Positions 8,458 through 17,228 of a stretch of 46,348 nucleotides of DNA are shown here, one piece after another. A program made the translations under genes and the position numbers. Each line of letters starts with the position of its first letter. Within the stretch, counting starts at the first letter, position 1. Under the pieces are notes generated by a model. The model worked only from the letters and a program-made list of their open reading frames with translations. It had not been told where the DNA came from and searched no databases. The DNA lies in contig CALWOZ010000021.1 in assembly GCA_944383305.1 (NCBI GenBank), positions 1 to 46,348 of the forward strand, in the 5' to 3' direction. This DNA is from an uncultured Clostridia bacterium. GTDB taxonomy: Bacteria; Bacillota; Clostridia; Lachnospirales; CAG-274.

Positions 8458-9084
8458 AAGTATCTCCTATCAAAATATATTTTATATAAATTTTATATTT
8501 ACATTTTATTAAGCTTGTTTAAAAAAAATTACTATTAAGTAACACAATCAAAGAAATAGGCTTACTATTTTTTTATAATAACCTATTAAGCCTATTCCTC
8601 CTGTTCTATTACTTAATATTGCAATTAAGTTGTACCTGTTTTCGAATACAAAGTATTCAAAAAATTGTTTATATTTAAAATATAACAAACGGTCTATTGA
8701 TTAGATAGACAACCATAACCATTTCAGGCTTCCCCCTAAACGACGGACTACACTCCTTACGATGAGTTGGGACTATGTAGAAGTATCATTATATTAAATA
8801 AATATCCTGGCAATTAGTTTATCTCTAACATTTTTGATTATGCTATAATCAAAAATTGTTAAAACCTTATTATTACAAACATTTATCGTCAAGCGTGTTT
8901 TAATATGTTGCTCCATTTATTTAATTTTGTATTTGCTATATGGTAATATTTAATTTTCAATGTTCAAATGAAAAGGATAAATATCCCCTCAATATCTATC
9001 CAATGAAATGCCACTTTGGGCAATAAATTTTTCAACAAAATTTATTTTTTATTTATATGAAATATATACAATTTACACAATTAA
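8458..9084. other. 0.6 kb non-coding region with several hairpins
   Basis: No credible gene lies here. Structures seen: a nested inverted repeat at 8534-8617 (outer ATTAAGTAA/TTACTTAAT, inner AATAGGCTTA/TAAGCCTATT); GAATAC-AAA-GTATTC at 8644-8658, part of a motif also found near 45000; GTCTAT/ATAGAC at 8692-8710; an unusually GC-rich patch at 8720-8785 with CTAC-ACTC/GAGT-GTAG pairing on the minus strand; and a perfect 11-bp hairpin at 8831-8855. The GC-rich patch stands out sharply and probably encodes a structured RNA or protein-binding site. Confidence 0.5.
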
Positions 9085-9522
9085 CTATTTTATTAAAACT
9101 TTTTTAAGTTTATCTAATATTTTATTCTTTATGTATTTTACTTTATCTCTTTTGTAATTTAACTCTTTAGCTAATTGCCTCTCTGTTTTTCTATTAAAAA
9201 ATAATTCTTTAATTATTTTATGTTCTTCATCTGTTAATTTAGATAACGCATTGTGTATAATATCTATCTGTTCTTTAAGCAATACATCTTGTTCTAAATT
9301 ATAGCTATGTTTCATTTCTATTCCTTCTTGTTCTAGTTTTTGAATAGATACTTCCAAGCTATCTTTAAAGATTACTTTTTCTCCTTCTATAATGATTTTC
9401 CCTGTTTTCTTCTCATACATAAAATACTCTTCATATCTTCTGCTTCTGTGATACACCTTATAAACTTCTTCGCTTACTTCAAATTTTTTTCCGTTTAAAA
9501 ATATGTATTTTTTATCGCTCAT
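9085..9522 (-). CDS. Small sigma-70-like factor
   Basis: This 145-residue protein has a C-terminal sigma region 4 type helix-turn-helix (about 95-140): LTDEEHKIIKELFF, then TERQLAKELNYKRDKVKYIK. The N-terminus (KYIFLNGKKFEVSEEVYKVYH) is typical of the small sigma-like proteins of clostridial ICEs. These probably activate element genes, including those for excision. It lies upstream of the recombinase operon on the same strand. Its SD (AGGAG) overlaps a hairpin described separately. Confidence 0.8.
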   Translation of the reverse strand: MSDKKYIFLNGKKFEVSEEVYKVYHRSRRYEEYFMYEKKTGKIIIEGEKVIFKDSLEVSIQKLEQEGIEMKHSYNLEQDVLLKEQIDIIHNALSKLTDEEHKIIKELFFNRKTERQLAKELNYKRDKVKYIKNKILDKLKKVLIK

Positions 9523-9532
9523 TTTAATTTCT

Positions 9533-9579
9533 CCTGTTCTTTAAATAAATTTTTGTTTGAAATCTAAGTAAAGAACAGG
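9533..9579 (-). promoter_or_regulatory. Hairpin that can hide the sigma factor's ribosome site
   Basis: CCTGTTCTTTA (9533-9543) and TAAAGAACAGG (9569-9579) are perfectly complementary over 11 bases. In the leftward transcript the 3' arm includes the AGG of the sigma factor's AGGAG, so the folded leader would block translation. A second imperfect hairpin (GTTTCAATACT/AGTATTTGAAAC) lies just upstream at about 9590-9619. Confidence 0.6.
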
Positions 9580-9622
9580 TGGTGGCCTCGGTTTCAATAC
9601 TATTTGTAAGTATTTGAAACAT

Positions 9623-9657
9623 AAAAAAAGGCAATCAGTTATATATATACTGATTGC
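9623..9657 (-). terminator. Terminator of the four-gene defence operon
   Basis: GCAATCAGT pairs with ACTGATTGC around a TA-rich loop. On the minus strand it is followed by CTTTTTTT, a typical intrinsic terminator, about 160 bases after the last gene's stop codon. Confidence 0.85.
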
Positions 9658-9813
9658 ACTATTAAATATACAATATGTACTATTTATATTATAATGTTTT
9701 TTTATTTTAAAATAGTATATCCTTTCCACATAGATTTCTCCTTATAATACATATTATATATATATTATAAACTATACTTGTATAATTTTAATCACACTAT
9801 TAAAATTGTAATT

Positions 9814-12800
9814 TTATGCTAATAAAAAATATATGCACATATTTAAATATGATATTTTCATTTGTAAGTTAAGTTTAGTGTCATCAAATGTAACTATTTC
9901 TAAATCAACAGTTTTCATAACTGCATTATTTTTAATATGATTTTTATCTGCACAATAGCAAGTATCAGAGAAATGTTTTAATATTTCATCAAAATCTTTT
10001 ATAGATATTTGTTTTGCATATTCTAAAGTAGACATACAATTTAAACAAGCAGCTATATATAAATTTTTAATATTACTATCTCCCGAATGTTTAAATCTTT
10101 TAAATCTAAGCCCACTTAATCCAGAATGTGATTTGCTACCACATATAGGGCAAGTATATCCATAACCCTCCATAACTTTATCACTATTTTTTATTTTAAG
10201 AGGTTGGCATAAATCCTTTAAGATTTCTTTGTCCCATATACTATTAATATTTATATTTTTCAAATTATCTAAATGTTCTTTAAAAAATATCCCATCACAA
10301 TAGATAAAATCACCTTTAAAATTTATACTATCAGGAATTTTACATTCCGTTTGATTTTCACCAAAAAAATCTTTTATTTCTCTTTTTTGAACAATAGAAA
10401 CTCTTATATTATTTATTTTTAAAATCTCTATTAATATTTCTGAATTTTTTAAATTTGATTTTATCAAATATTTCATATTATCCGTATGATTATTTTCATC
10501 TAACTCTATAATATTTTCTACAATTTCTTCATTTGTAAAAACTGCAAATTTAGCAAATTGTTCTCTTATAGGATAGTTTTTAATATCTTGTATACCTAAA
10601 TAATCCAAAAACTTATCTATTTCATTGTTTTTATTATATTCAGTATTTATTTCACAATCTGATAATACTTTACAATTTTTTAATATATACACCTCATTAA
10701 TCAAATAAAAAATATCATCTTTGCTAAATTGTGTATATTCTTTAATATTATATATATCTTTTCTAAATAATAATATTTTATTTGTAAAATATTCTAATAT
10801 ATTTTTTATAAAACTTATTTTTTTTAAATTATCATCTGATATATTATTTAAATTTTCTTGTAATTTTTCTAAGCAATATTTACCTAACGAACAAAATTCT
10901 AGTTTGTTTTTTTCAGTGAGACAATAATTTATATTTATATCATCACAAATTGTTTTTGAATATTTATCTATATCATTATCTATAAACTCTATACCTATTT
11001 TTATACCCAAAAATATTAAATATTTTATATAAGCTGTTAAATTTTCTGAACAATTAATATTATATTTTTCTATACTGGTATTATGTAGTTTTAGCATATA
11101 CTCTTTATTTATTTTATTTTGAGACATTATTTGTTCAAATTCATTTGAATTTATTACATTTAAATCAAAAGTGTAATTTCTTAGTATGTTTTTAATTTTA
11201 TTTCTTGCATTTTCACAATTATTATCTTGATAAAAGCCATTATAGCAATTTGGGTCTTCTTTATAAAATTTTATAGTATTTTCAACAAATTGTTTAATAT
11301 CATCTAGTTCAAGTTCATCTTTTAAATTTTTTATATTATTTTTTAAATATTCTAATAAATTAAATTTTTCTGCAAAGTTTAAAGTTTCTATAAGCTTTTT
11401 AATATTAGGGAAATATTCTTCAAATACAAACATTGCATTTTCACTATTTTCTATTTCGCTATTACCAGCATGTAAAAATAATACTTTATCTAAGTCATCT
11501 ATATTTGATTTACTTAGTATTTCAAAACCATACTCATTATTTGTTTCAACAGGAATAAATAATGTGCATTGTGCCAAAAGATGATAAGATTCTTTATCTT
11601 TTTGATTTGTAATCTTATTATAATCTTCTGTTAATAACTTATAAATTAAATTTATTGTGTTATATGTATCTTTAAAATGTTTATCTATATCTATATCTAT
11701 ATTTTCTTTTAAATTTTCTGCTTCTTCTACTTTTTTGCTCCAATAATTTACAACAGAATTAAAATCAGTAAAAACTATATCTATAACATTTTTTTTATTT
11801 TTATTATTTGATCCACTAAAACTATTTAAAAATTCATTCCATTCATAAGTAGTAGCATATTGTTTTAAATTTTCTTCTCCAATAAAATCATATATTTGTC
11901 CTAATACTGGTAAATGAACTTCATCTATAAAACATATCTCATTTATCTTTACAAATTTTTTTTCATAATTTAAAAATAATCTTAAATTTTCTTTTTGTAT
12001 ATTATCAAAAAAAGTTTCATATGCCTTTGTGTATGTATTTGCATTGTCTTTACAATATAATTTGTTTTTAGGTATGTATTCATAAAAGAAATCTCTAAAA
12101 GTTTGTAATATTTCTATTTCGTTTACATTCTGTTCAATAAAATCAATCGATTTTTTATATGCATTTGTTAAAAATTCACCTAGTCTATTTTCTATTTTTT
12201 GATTCCATAAAGAGCCGTCTACAAAATCTTCTTTTGTTATATTACCCCTACTCGCAGTAAGATGTACATCCAAATTTAAAAATATAGGAAAGTTTATTTG
12301 TATATTTGTTGGTAAATATGAATAAACTTTACCATTTTTATTATCATAATTTTGAATGTTCAAAGGGAAACATATTTCCATAGGACGATTTAATGTAAAC
12401 TGTTCATTATTGATCTCATTTTCTAAATATTTCCATCTAGATATTATTTCTTGTTTAGAAAATTCCATATTTTGTTTATATTTTATGTATTTATTTTCTC
12501 CAATACTAATTAAATAAAAATCATCTGCTAGTTTTTCTCTTTCTATATTTATAACATTACCATTGTAATTTATTTTTTTAAAATTTTTAATAAATAAAAA
12601 TGGGCTATCTATACCTTTATGTAAAATATTCTCGTCTAACCAGTTTTTTATCCTATCTATATTTTCTTTATTTGATTTATATTCTTCTTTTAATATTAAT
12701 GTAAGCCTTGTTTTGTTATTTTTATCTAAAGTTATATTTTTAGGTTCTAGTATACTTTTAAGGTTATTTTCTTCGCAAACAATATCAAAACCAAAATATT

Positions 12801-13383
12801 TACTTTGTATTTTTACTTGTTCTACAACAGAAAATATAGATTTAAAACCGATCCCTTTTTCACCTATATCTGATTCATCAGCACTTTTTGACAAATCAAC
12901 TTTTTTACTACTATTACCAACAGATGTTATTGCAAATAAATCTAAAAAGTTAAACCCTCTTTCATCATACTCAAAAATCAGATCACTATCTTTGGTAAAT
13001 TCAATAGTTAGTGTATGCTCTTGTCCACCTTTACAAGCATCATCAGCATTTTGTATTATTTCTAAAAAGAAATGTAACGAATCTTTGTAAATATCTTTTA
13101 TAAACATATTTAAGGTATTGCTCGTTCTTTTTTCTGGGTCATTAAGATTACAAATAACTTTATAACGCTTTATAGCTAATAATATATTTTTTATATTATC
13201 TTCTGATAAGTCGTTCATATTTATTTTTTTTAGCGACTCTACAACATCGTCTAATTCAATATTATCATTAAAATTTATAGATAACTCATTTTCTAAACAT
13301 TTAGCTAATTCTTCCAAACCTATGTTGTAAGATATACTTTTTAATTCTTTTTCATCTATTTGTATATTTAATTTATTTTCCAT
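9814..13383 (-). CDS. Sacsin-type HATPase protein with C-terminal zinc motif
   Basis: This 1189-residue protein is the last gene of the four-gene operon. It has a GHKL/Hsp90-fold ATPase near the N-terminus: N-box FFLEIIQNADDA (105-115), G1 box YDERGFN (139-145) and G2 box GEKGIGFKS (174-182), closest to the sacsin-like group. The long middle is unrecognised, partly alpha-helical and rich in Asn/Lys. A CxxC...CxxC zinc site (CPIC near 1078, CLNC near 1113) lies close to the C-terminus. Proteins of this group recur in bacterial defence islands, where ATP binding probably drives conformational switching. It follows the SNF2 gene after 13 bases. Its exact role is unknown. Confidence 0.8.
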   Translation of the reverse strand: MENKLNIQIDEKELKSISYNIGLEELAKCLENELSINFNDNIELDDVVESLKKINMNDLSEDNIKNILLAIKRYKVICNLNDPEKRTSNTLNMFIKDIYKDSLHFFLEIIQNADDACKGGQEHTLTIEFTKDSDLIFEYDERGFNFLDLFAITSVGNSSKKVDLSKSADESDIGEKGIGFKSIFSVVEQVKIQSKYFGFDIVCEENNLKSILEPKNITLDKNNKTRLTLILKEEYKSNKENIDRIKNWLDENILHKGIDSPFLFIKNFKKINYNGNVINIEREKLADDFYLISIGENKYIKYKQNMEFSKQEIISRWKYLENEINNEQFTLNRPMEICFPLNIQNYDNKNGKVYSYLPTNIQINFPIFLNLDVHLTASRGNITKEDFVDGSLWNQKIENRLGEFLTNAYKKSIDFIEQNVNEIEILQTFRDFFYEYIPKNKLYCKDNANTYTKAYETFFDNIQKENLRLFLNYEKKFVKINEICFIDEVHLPVLGQIYDFIGEENLKQYATTYEWNEFLNSFSGSNNKNKKNVIDIVFTDFNSVVNYWSKKVEEAENLKENIDIDIDKHFKDTYNTINLIYKLLTEDYNKITNQKDKESYHLLAQCTLFIPVETNNEYGFEILSKSNIDDLDKVLFLHAGNSEIENSENAMFVFEEYFPNIKKLIETLNFAEKFNLLEYLKNNIKNLKDELELDDIKQFVENTIKFYKEDPNCYNGFYQDNNCENARNKIKNILRNYTFDLNVINSNEFEQIMSQNKINKEYMLKLHNTSIEKYNINCSENLTAYIKYLIFLGIKIGIEFIDNDIDKYSKTICDDININYCLTEKNKLEFCSLGKYCLEKLQENLNNISDDNLKKISFIKNILEYFTNKILLFRKDIYNIKEYTQFSKDDIFYLINEVYILKNCKVLSDCEINTEYNKNNEIDKFLDYLGIQDIKNYPIREQFAKFAVFTNEEIVENIIELDENNHTDNMKYLIKSNLKNSEILIEILKINNIRVSIVQKREIKDFFGENQTECKIPDSINFKGDFIYCDGIFFKEHLDNLKNININSIWDKEILKDLCQPLKIKNSDKVMEGYGYTCPICGSKSHSGLSGLRFKRFKHSGDSNIKNLYIAACLNCMSTLEYAKQISIKDFDEILKHFSDTCYCADKNHIKNNAVMKTVDLEIVTFDDTKLNLQMKISYLNMCIYFLLA

Positions 13384-13396
13384 AATTTAAATCTCC

Positions 13397-15307
13397 TTAG
13401 TTATTGTATATTAAATGGCTATTTATTGTAGCTCCGTTGAAAATATTTTTTAATTTTTCTTTGTCATTTTTATTTATTTTTATTACTATTTCGTCTTCTG
13501 TTATATTTTCAATAGCTATATTTTCATCATTTAACATATTTTTTAAATAATCATTTACATTAATATCATTTATATTAATAGTAGAATATTTGTTAAATAA
13601 ATTTTCTATTTCACATTTTCGTTTTTTTGCAGTTTCTTTGTCGCTAATGTAAGTAGACTCACCTATATTATCTATAATATTATAATAAATACCTGTTTCT
13701 TCATTTATTTTATGTAATTTTTGTAATAACACTGTATAAATACTATCATTGTATTTACATTTTAGATTTTGTAATGTATCTGTTAATATTGCTTCTACTA
13801 TTTCGTTATATTCAGGGTCAATATTTTCAGTATAAAAATTATAAATATATTTTTTATTAGTTTTTACTTCGAACCTATCTACTCTACCCTTTCTTTGTGC
13901 CAATTGTACTGGATTATATGTTAAATCATAATTTATTATAGTATTACAAAAATCCATATCTTGTCCTTCACAAGCAACATTAGTTATTATAAGTACATCT
14001 TTACCCGAGTTTTCATCTTTAAATTGATTAAATTTTTTCCATTTTTCATCAGCATCTACTAAACCATTTATAACAATAGAATTTTCTATATTTTCATTTA
14101 AATAATTAGCTGTTTCGTTAAAATTTGTAAATACAACAACCTTCTTGTAAAACTTATAGTCATCTTGTCCACTTTCATATATAGACTTATTGTTTTGTAT
14201 AATCTCTTTTAGTTTGTATAATTTTTCGTCATCTTGTTGATTTAAAGTATCAGCTAAATCTTTTAAATTAACTATTTTTTGCTTTATATTTTTTATATGT
14301 TCATTTATTGATATTAACTCATTTTCATTTTGAAATATCTCATCTTCTTCAAATATGTCAAAAATTTCATCATCGTTATCAACAGAATCAAAAAACAACT
14401 GTTCTATTTTTTCATCTTCAAAAGAATATAAGTTATCTATATATTTTTTTGCACATTGTAATGAGCTATTTATCATATTCAAACCTGCAAATTTTAAAAT
14501 AGTGTTTTTGTTTACAAAAATATCATTAGATATATCTATATACTTGTCTAATAATATATTTTTAGTTTTTATATTTGTTATTTCAAAATCTACTGTTTTA
14601 TCTCTCATATCATCTTTAAGAGTTTTACAAAAATAACTATTTTCTTTAAATTCAAATGTGCCATCATATTCATTTAAAAGCAGTTTTGTTTGTTTTAGTT
14701 TATCTTCATCTTTCCCTGCTAAAGGTGTTGCAGATATTAATACAGTATATTGTAAATTTTGATTTTCTCTAATGCTATTTATTTTTTCAAATCTTATTCC
14801 ATTAGCATTATGGGCTTCATCTATAATCAACATTTTTAGGTTGTTTAAATTTTTTATTTCATCTTTATTTTTTGATATAGAATCAAAAGAAATTATACAT
14901 AATCCAGACAGCTCTTTAATATTTTTAATAATTTTATTAGCAAGTCCAAAGTTGTTATATAAAACTTCTTGCCATTTCTTACAAAGCATATTAGGACAAA
15001 TTATTAAAATATCATCAGCAAAATTAAGTTTTTTAGAATATAACAGTTCACTTATAATAATACCTGTTTCAAAAGTTTTACCCGCTCCTACTTCGTCTGC
15101 TATATAAACACATTTCTTATCATTAGAAATAAGCTTTAGATATGGTTTATATTGAAAAATATTAAATTTAATCATATTGTTAAATAATGAAACAAACCCA
15201 TTTTGTTTTGGTGTAATATTTATAATATTATTTACATTTTTATCATAAATATTTTTTTCATCTTTTGTTAATAAATAATTTTCTATTCTTTCTGTATATT
15301 TTGTCAT
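13397..15307 (-). CDS. SNF2-like superfamily 2 helicase/translocase
   Basis: This 636-residue SF2 ATPase has motif I YIADEVGAGKTFETG (about 69-83), motif II LIIDEAHNA (about 160-168), motif III LISATPLAG (about 190), and a C-terminal helicase domain with VVVFTNFNETA, EGQDMDF and QRKGRVDRF (about 475). The spacing fits the SNF2/RapA-like branch, which moves along double-stranded DNA without classic unwinding. It starts one base after the UvrD-like gene ends and is followed closely by the HATPase gene. In DISARM and similar systems SNF2 proteins partner with nucleases; here the partner is probably the OLD nuclease. Confidence 0.85.
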   Translation of the reverse strand: MTKYTERIENYLLTKDEKNIYDKNVNNIINITPKQNGFVSLFNNMIKFNIFQYKPYLKLISNDKKCVYIADEVGAGKTFETGIIISELLYSKKLNFADDILIICPNMLCKKWQEVLYNNFGLANKIIKNIKELSGLCIISFDSISKNKDEIKNLNNLKMLIIDEAHNANGIRFEKINSIRENQNLQYTVLISATPLAGKDEDKLKQTKLLLNEYDGTFEFKENSYFCKTLKDDMRDKTVDFEITNIKTKNILLDKYIDISNDIFVNKNTILKFAGLNMINSSLQCAKKYIDNLYSFEDEKIEQLFFDSVDNDDEIFDIFEEDEIFQNENELISINEHIKNIKQKIVNLKDLADTLNQQDDEKLYKLKEIIQNNKSIYESGQDDYKFYKKVVVFTNFNETANYLNENIENSIVINGLVDADEKWKKFNQFKDENSGKDVLIITNVACEGQDMDFCNTIINYDLTYNPVQLAQRKGRVDRFEVKTNKKYIYNFYTENIDPEYNEIVEAILTDTLQNLKCKYNDSIYTVLLQKLHKINEETGIYYNIIDNIGESTYISDKETAKKRKCEIENLFNKYSTININDINVNDYLKNMLNDENIAIENITEDEIVIKINKNDKEKLKNIFNGATINSHLIYNN

Positions 15308-15308
15308 A

Positions 15309-17228
15309 TTAAATCTCCTTTATATTAACTTCCTGACAATTATCTTCGCCAAATAATTCTTTAGCATTTTCTAAAATATTTTCACTTAAACTTTTTTTAC
15401 CCTTTTCTATATTCATATATATAACAAGATTTTCTTTGGCTCTTGTGCAACAAACATAAAATAATTTTCGTGTTCTATCTATAACAGTATTTGATTTAGT
15501 TACCTTTTCATTAAATAAACTATCAAAATTATACTTAGTCCATTTACCTTCATCTAGCACAATTAAAACATTATTAAATTCTTCACCTTTTATTTTATGT
15601 TGCGTAGAAAAAGGTGTAAAGCCTGATACATAATCATATAAACTTACAACTTCCGAATAAGGCACATTTTTAATCAATTCATATAAATACCAGTTTTTAT
15701 CTAAAAAATTATTTAGCTTATCATCTTTTTTTAATAATTTCTCTTTGTCTGCAAACTCTATTATGTCAGCTATTGTTTTGTTATCATAATCTTTTATATA
15801 GTCTATTTTTTCTTTTAATGTTTTTTTATCTTCTAATGTTCCTAAATTAAAGCTTATTTTTCTAATAACTTCATTATATTGTTTATTTTCATAATCTTTA
15901 ATTAATGTTTGTATTTGCATAAGATGTTCTATAAGAGCATCTCTTTTACTGTTAGTTGAACTATTTTCATTAGGTATAGATATTAATTGCTCTTTTTCTA
16001 TGTATATATTAGATATATCTTTACATAATCTATTTTTAACTATTTCATATGCCTCTGAAAATAAATCGGTATTTCTCGCTATAATTTTTTGTAATTTTTC
16101 TTGTAAATTATTCTCTTCAATGACTTTTTCAACAGTTTTATCTTGTTGAAATCTTTCAATATCTTCTTTTAAACTTTGTATAAAACTATTATCATAAATA
16201 TTATACATTTTAGTAAAATTATTTTGATTAGCTATTAATCTATGTGTCAACATAAGTTGTTTTGTTTCTTTTCCATTATCAAAATTCCAACCTTTAAAAT
16301 ATTTTGAACTTTTTAATTTGTCTAAACATATATCTTCATAGCTATATAAAAACTTAATACTACCTTTTTTTACTTGTCCATTTTCCATATTAGGTGCATT
16401 AATATCATTTGATGGTTCTTGTTTTAACCCATCAGTTCTTATTTTATTAGCTAAATTTATTACTAATTGTGGATTTCTTCTGTTTTGCTCTTTCTTTACT
16501 TCATAAACTAACCCTTTGTCTATATAGCTTTTTAAATCTCCCACACCATCATCATATATAGCCTGCATAGAATCACCAAAAAATCCTATAATAGACTTTC
16601 TATTTAAATCTTTAAAATAATCCAAAAAAATTTCAACTACTTTAGGTGATGTATCTTGATATTCATCAATAAATATATAATCAAAAGAAGTATTTAAAAT
16701 TTGTTTTAATTTTTGATATTTTTTAAACATTTGATTGGCTAATACAATGACTTCATCGTGAGAGATAATGCCATCTTTAATGCTTAAATACTCTTTATAC
16801 TCTATACCCTTTTTTATATCATCAGGTATATTGTCAAAATTTTTTATAAATAATTCACCATTTTTTTCATTTATATTTTTAAAGATTTTATTGCCTTTAT
16901 CTTTACCTTTATCTAATTCTATACTTTCTTTTAAGACTTGTTTTAGCTCTTTTTTAAATGGTTTAATCATCTCCCATAAAAAATCGTGTATTGTTTTTAC
17001 CATTAGATTTTTATTTTCTACACGACTTTTAATTTCATCAACTGCTGCGTTAGTATATGTTATACAAGCTATATTTGCTGTTGGGTTATTATTAAAAATA
17101 GTGTTTATTATAGATACTAAAGAAAATGTTTTTCCACTTCCAGCTCCACCGCTTAAAACAAAATTTTGTTTTGCCTTTATATGCTCAAAAACTTTTATAA
17201 CCTCTGGCTCTAATCCTGTTGTATCCAT
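15309..17228 (-). CDS. UvrD/Rep-like superfamily 1 helicase
   Basis: This 639-residue SF1A helicase has a complete motif set: LSGGAGSGKTFSLV (about 25-38), the Walker B FIDEYQDTSP (about 187), GFFGDSMQAIYDDG, NRRNPQLVINLA, QHKIKGEEFNNVLIV (about 546) and VCCTRAKENLVIY (about 593). It overlaps the end of the OLD nuclease gene by 19 bases, so the two are translationally coupled. An OLD nuclease followed by a UvrD-like helicase is the Gabija arrangement (GajA/GajB), but both proteins here are longer than typical Gabija proteins and two more genes follow. Confidence 0.88.
   Translation of the reverse strand: MDTTGLEPEVIKVFEHIKAKQNFVLSGGAGSGKTFSLVSIINTIFNNNPTANIACITYTNAAVDEIKSRVENKNLMVKTIHDFLWEMIKPFKKELKQVLKESIELDKGKDKGNKIFKNINEKNGELFIKNFDNIPDDIKKGIEYKEYLSIKDGIISHDEVIVLANQMFKKYQKLKQILNTSFDYIFIDEYQDTSPKVVEIFLDYFKDLNRKSIIGFFGDSMQAIYDDGVGDLKSYIDKGLVYEVKKEQNRRNPQLVINLANKIRTDGLKQEPSNDINAPNMENGQVKKGSIKFLYSYEDICLDKLKSSKYFKGWNFDNGKETKQLMLTHRLIANQNNFTKMYNIYDNSFIQSLKEDIERFQQDKTVEKVIEENNLQEKLQKIIARNTDLFSEAYEIVKNRLCKDISNIYIEKEQLISIPNENSSTNSKRDALIEHLMQIQTLIKDYENKQYNEVIRKISFNLGTLEDKKTLKEKIDYIKDYDNKTIADIIEFADKEKLLKKDDKLNNFLDKNWYLYELIKNVPYSEVVSLYDYVSGFTPFSTQHKIKGEEFNNVLIVLDEGKWTKYNFDSLFNEKVTKSNTVIDRTRKLFYVCCTRAKENLVIYMNIEKGKKSLSENILENAKELFGEDNCQEVNIKEI

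Noticed and set aside
8831-8855. Intrinsic terminator
   Set aside because: The 11-bp hairpin is perfect but AT-rich and lacks a T run on either side; an operator or RNA element is as likely.
9085-9522. Prophage origin of the element
   Set aside because: No capsid, tail, portal or terminase genes; conjugation genes dominate.
9541-9729. 62-codon minus-strand frame between HATPase and sigma factor
   Set aside because: It spans the operon terminator and the SD-blocking hairpin, has an odd composition (RPPPV, many Cys/Tyr) and no family match.
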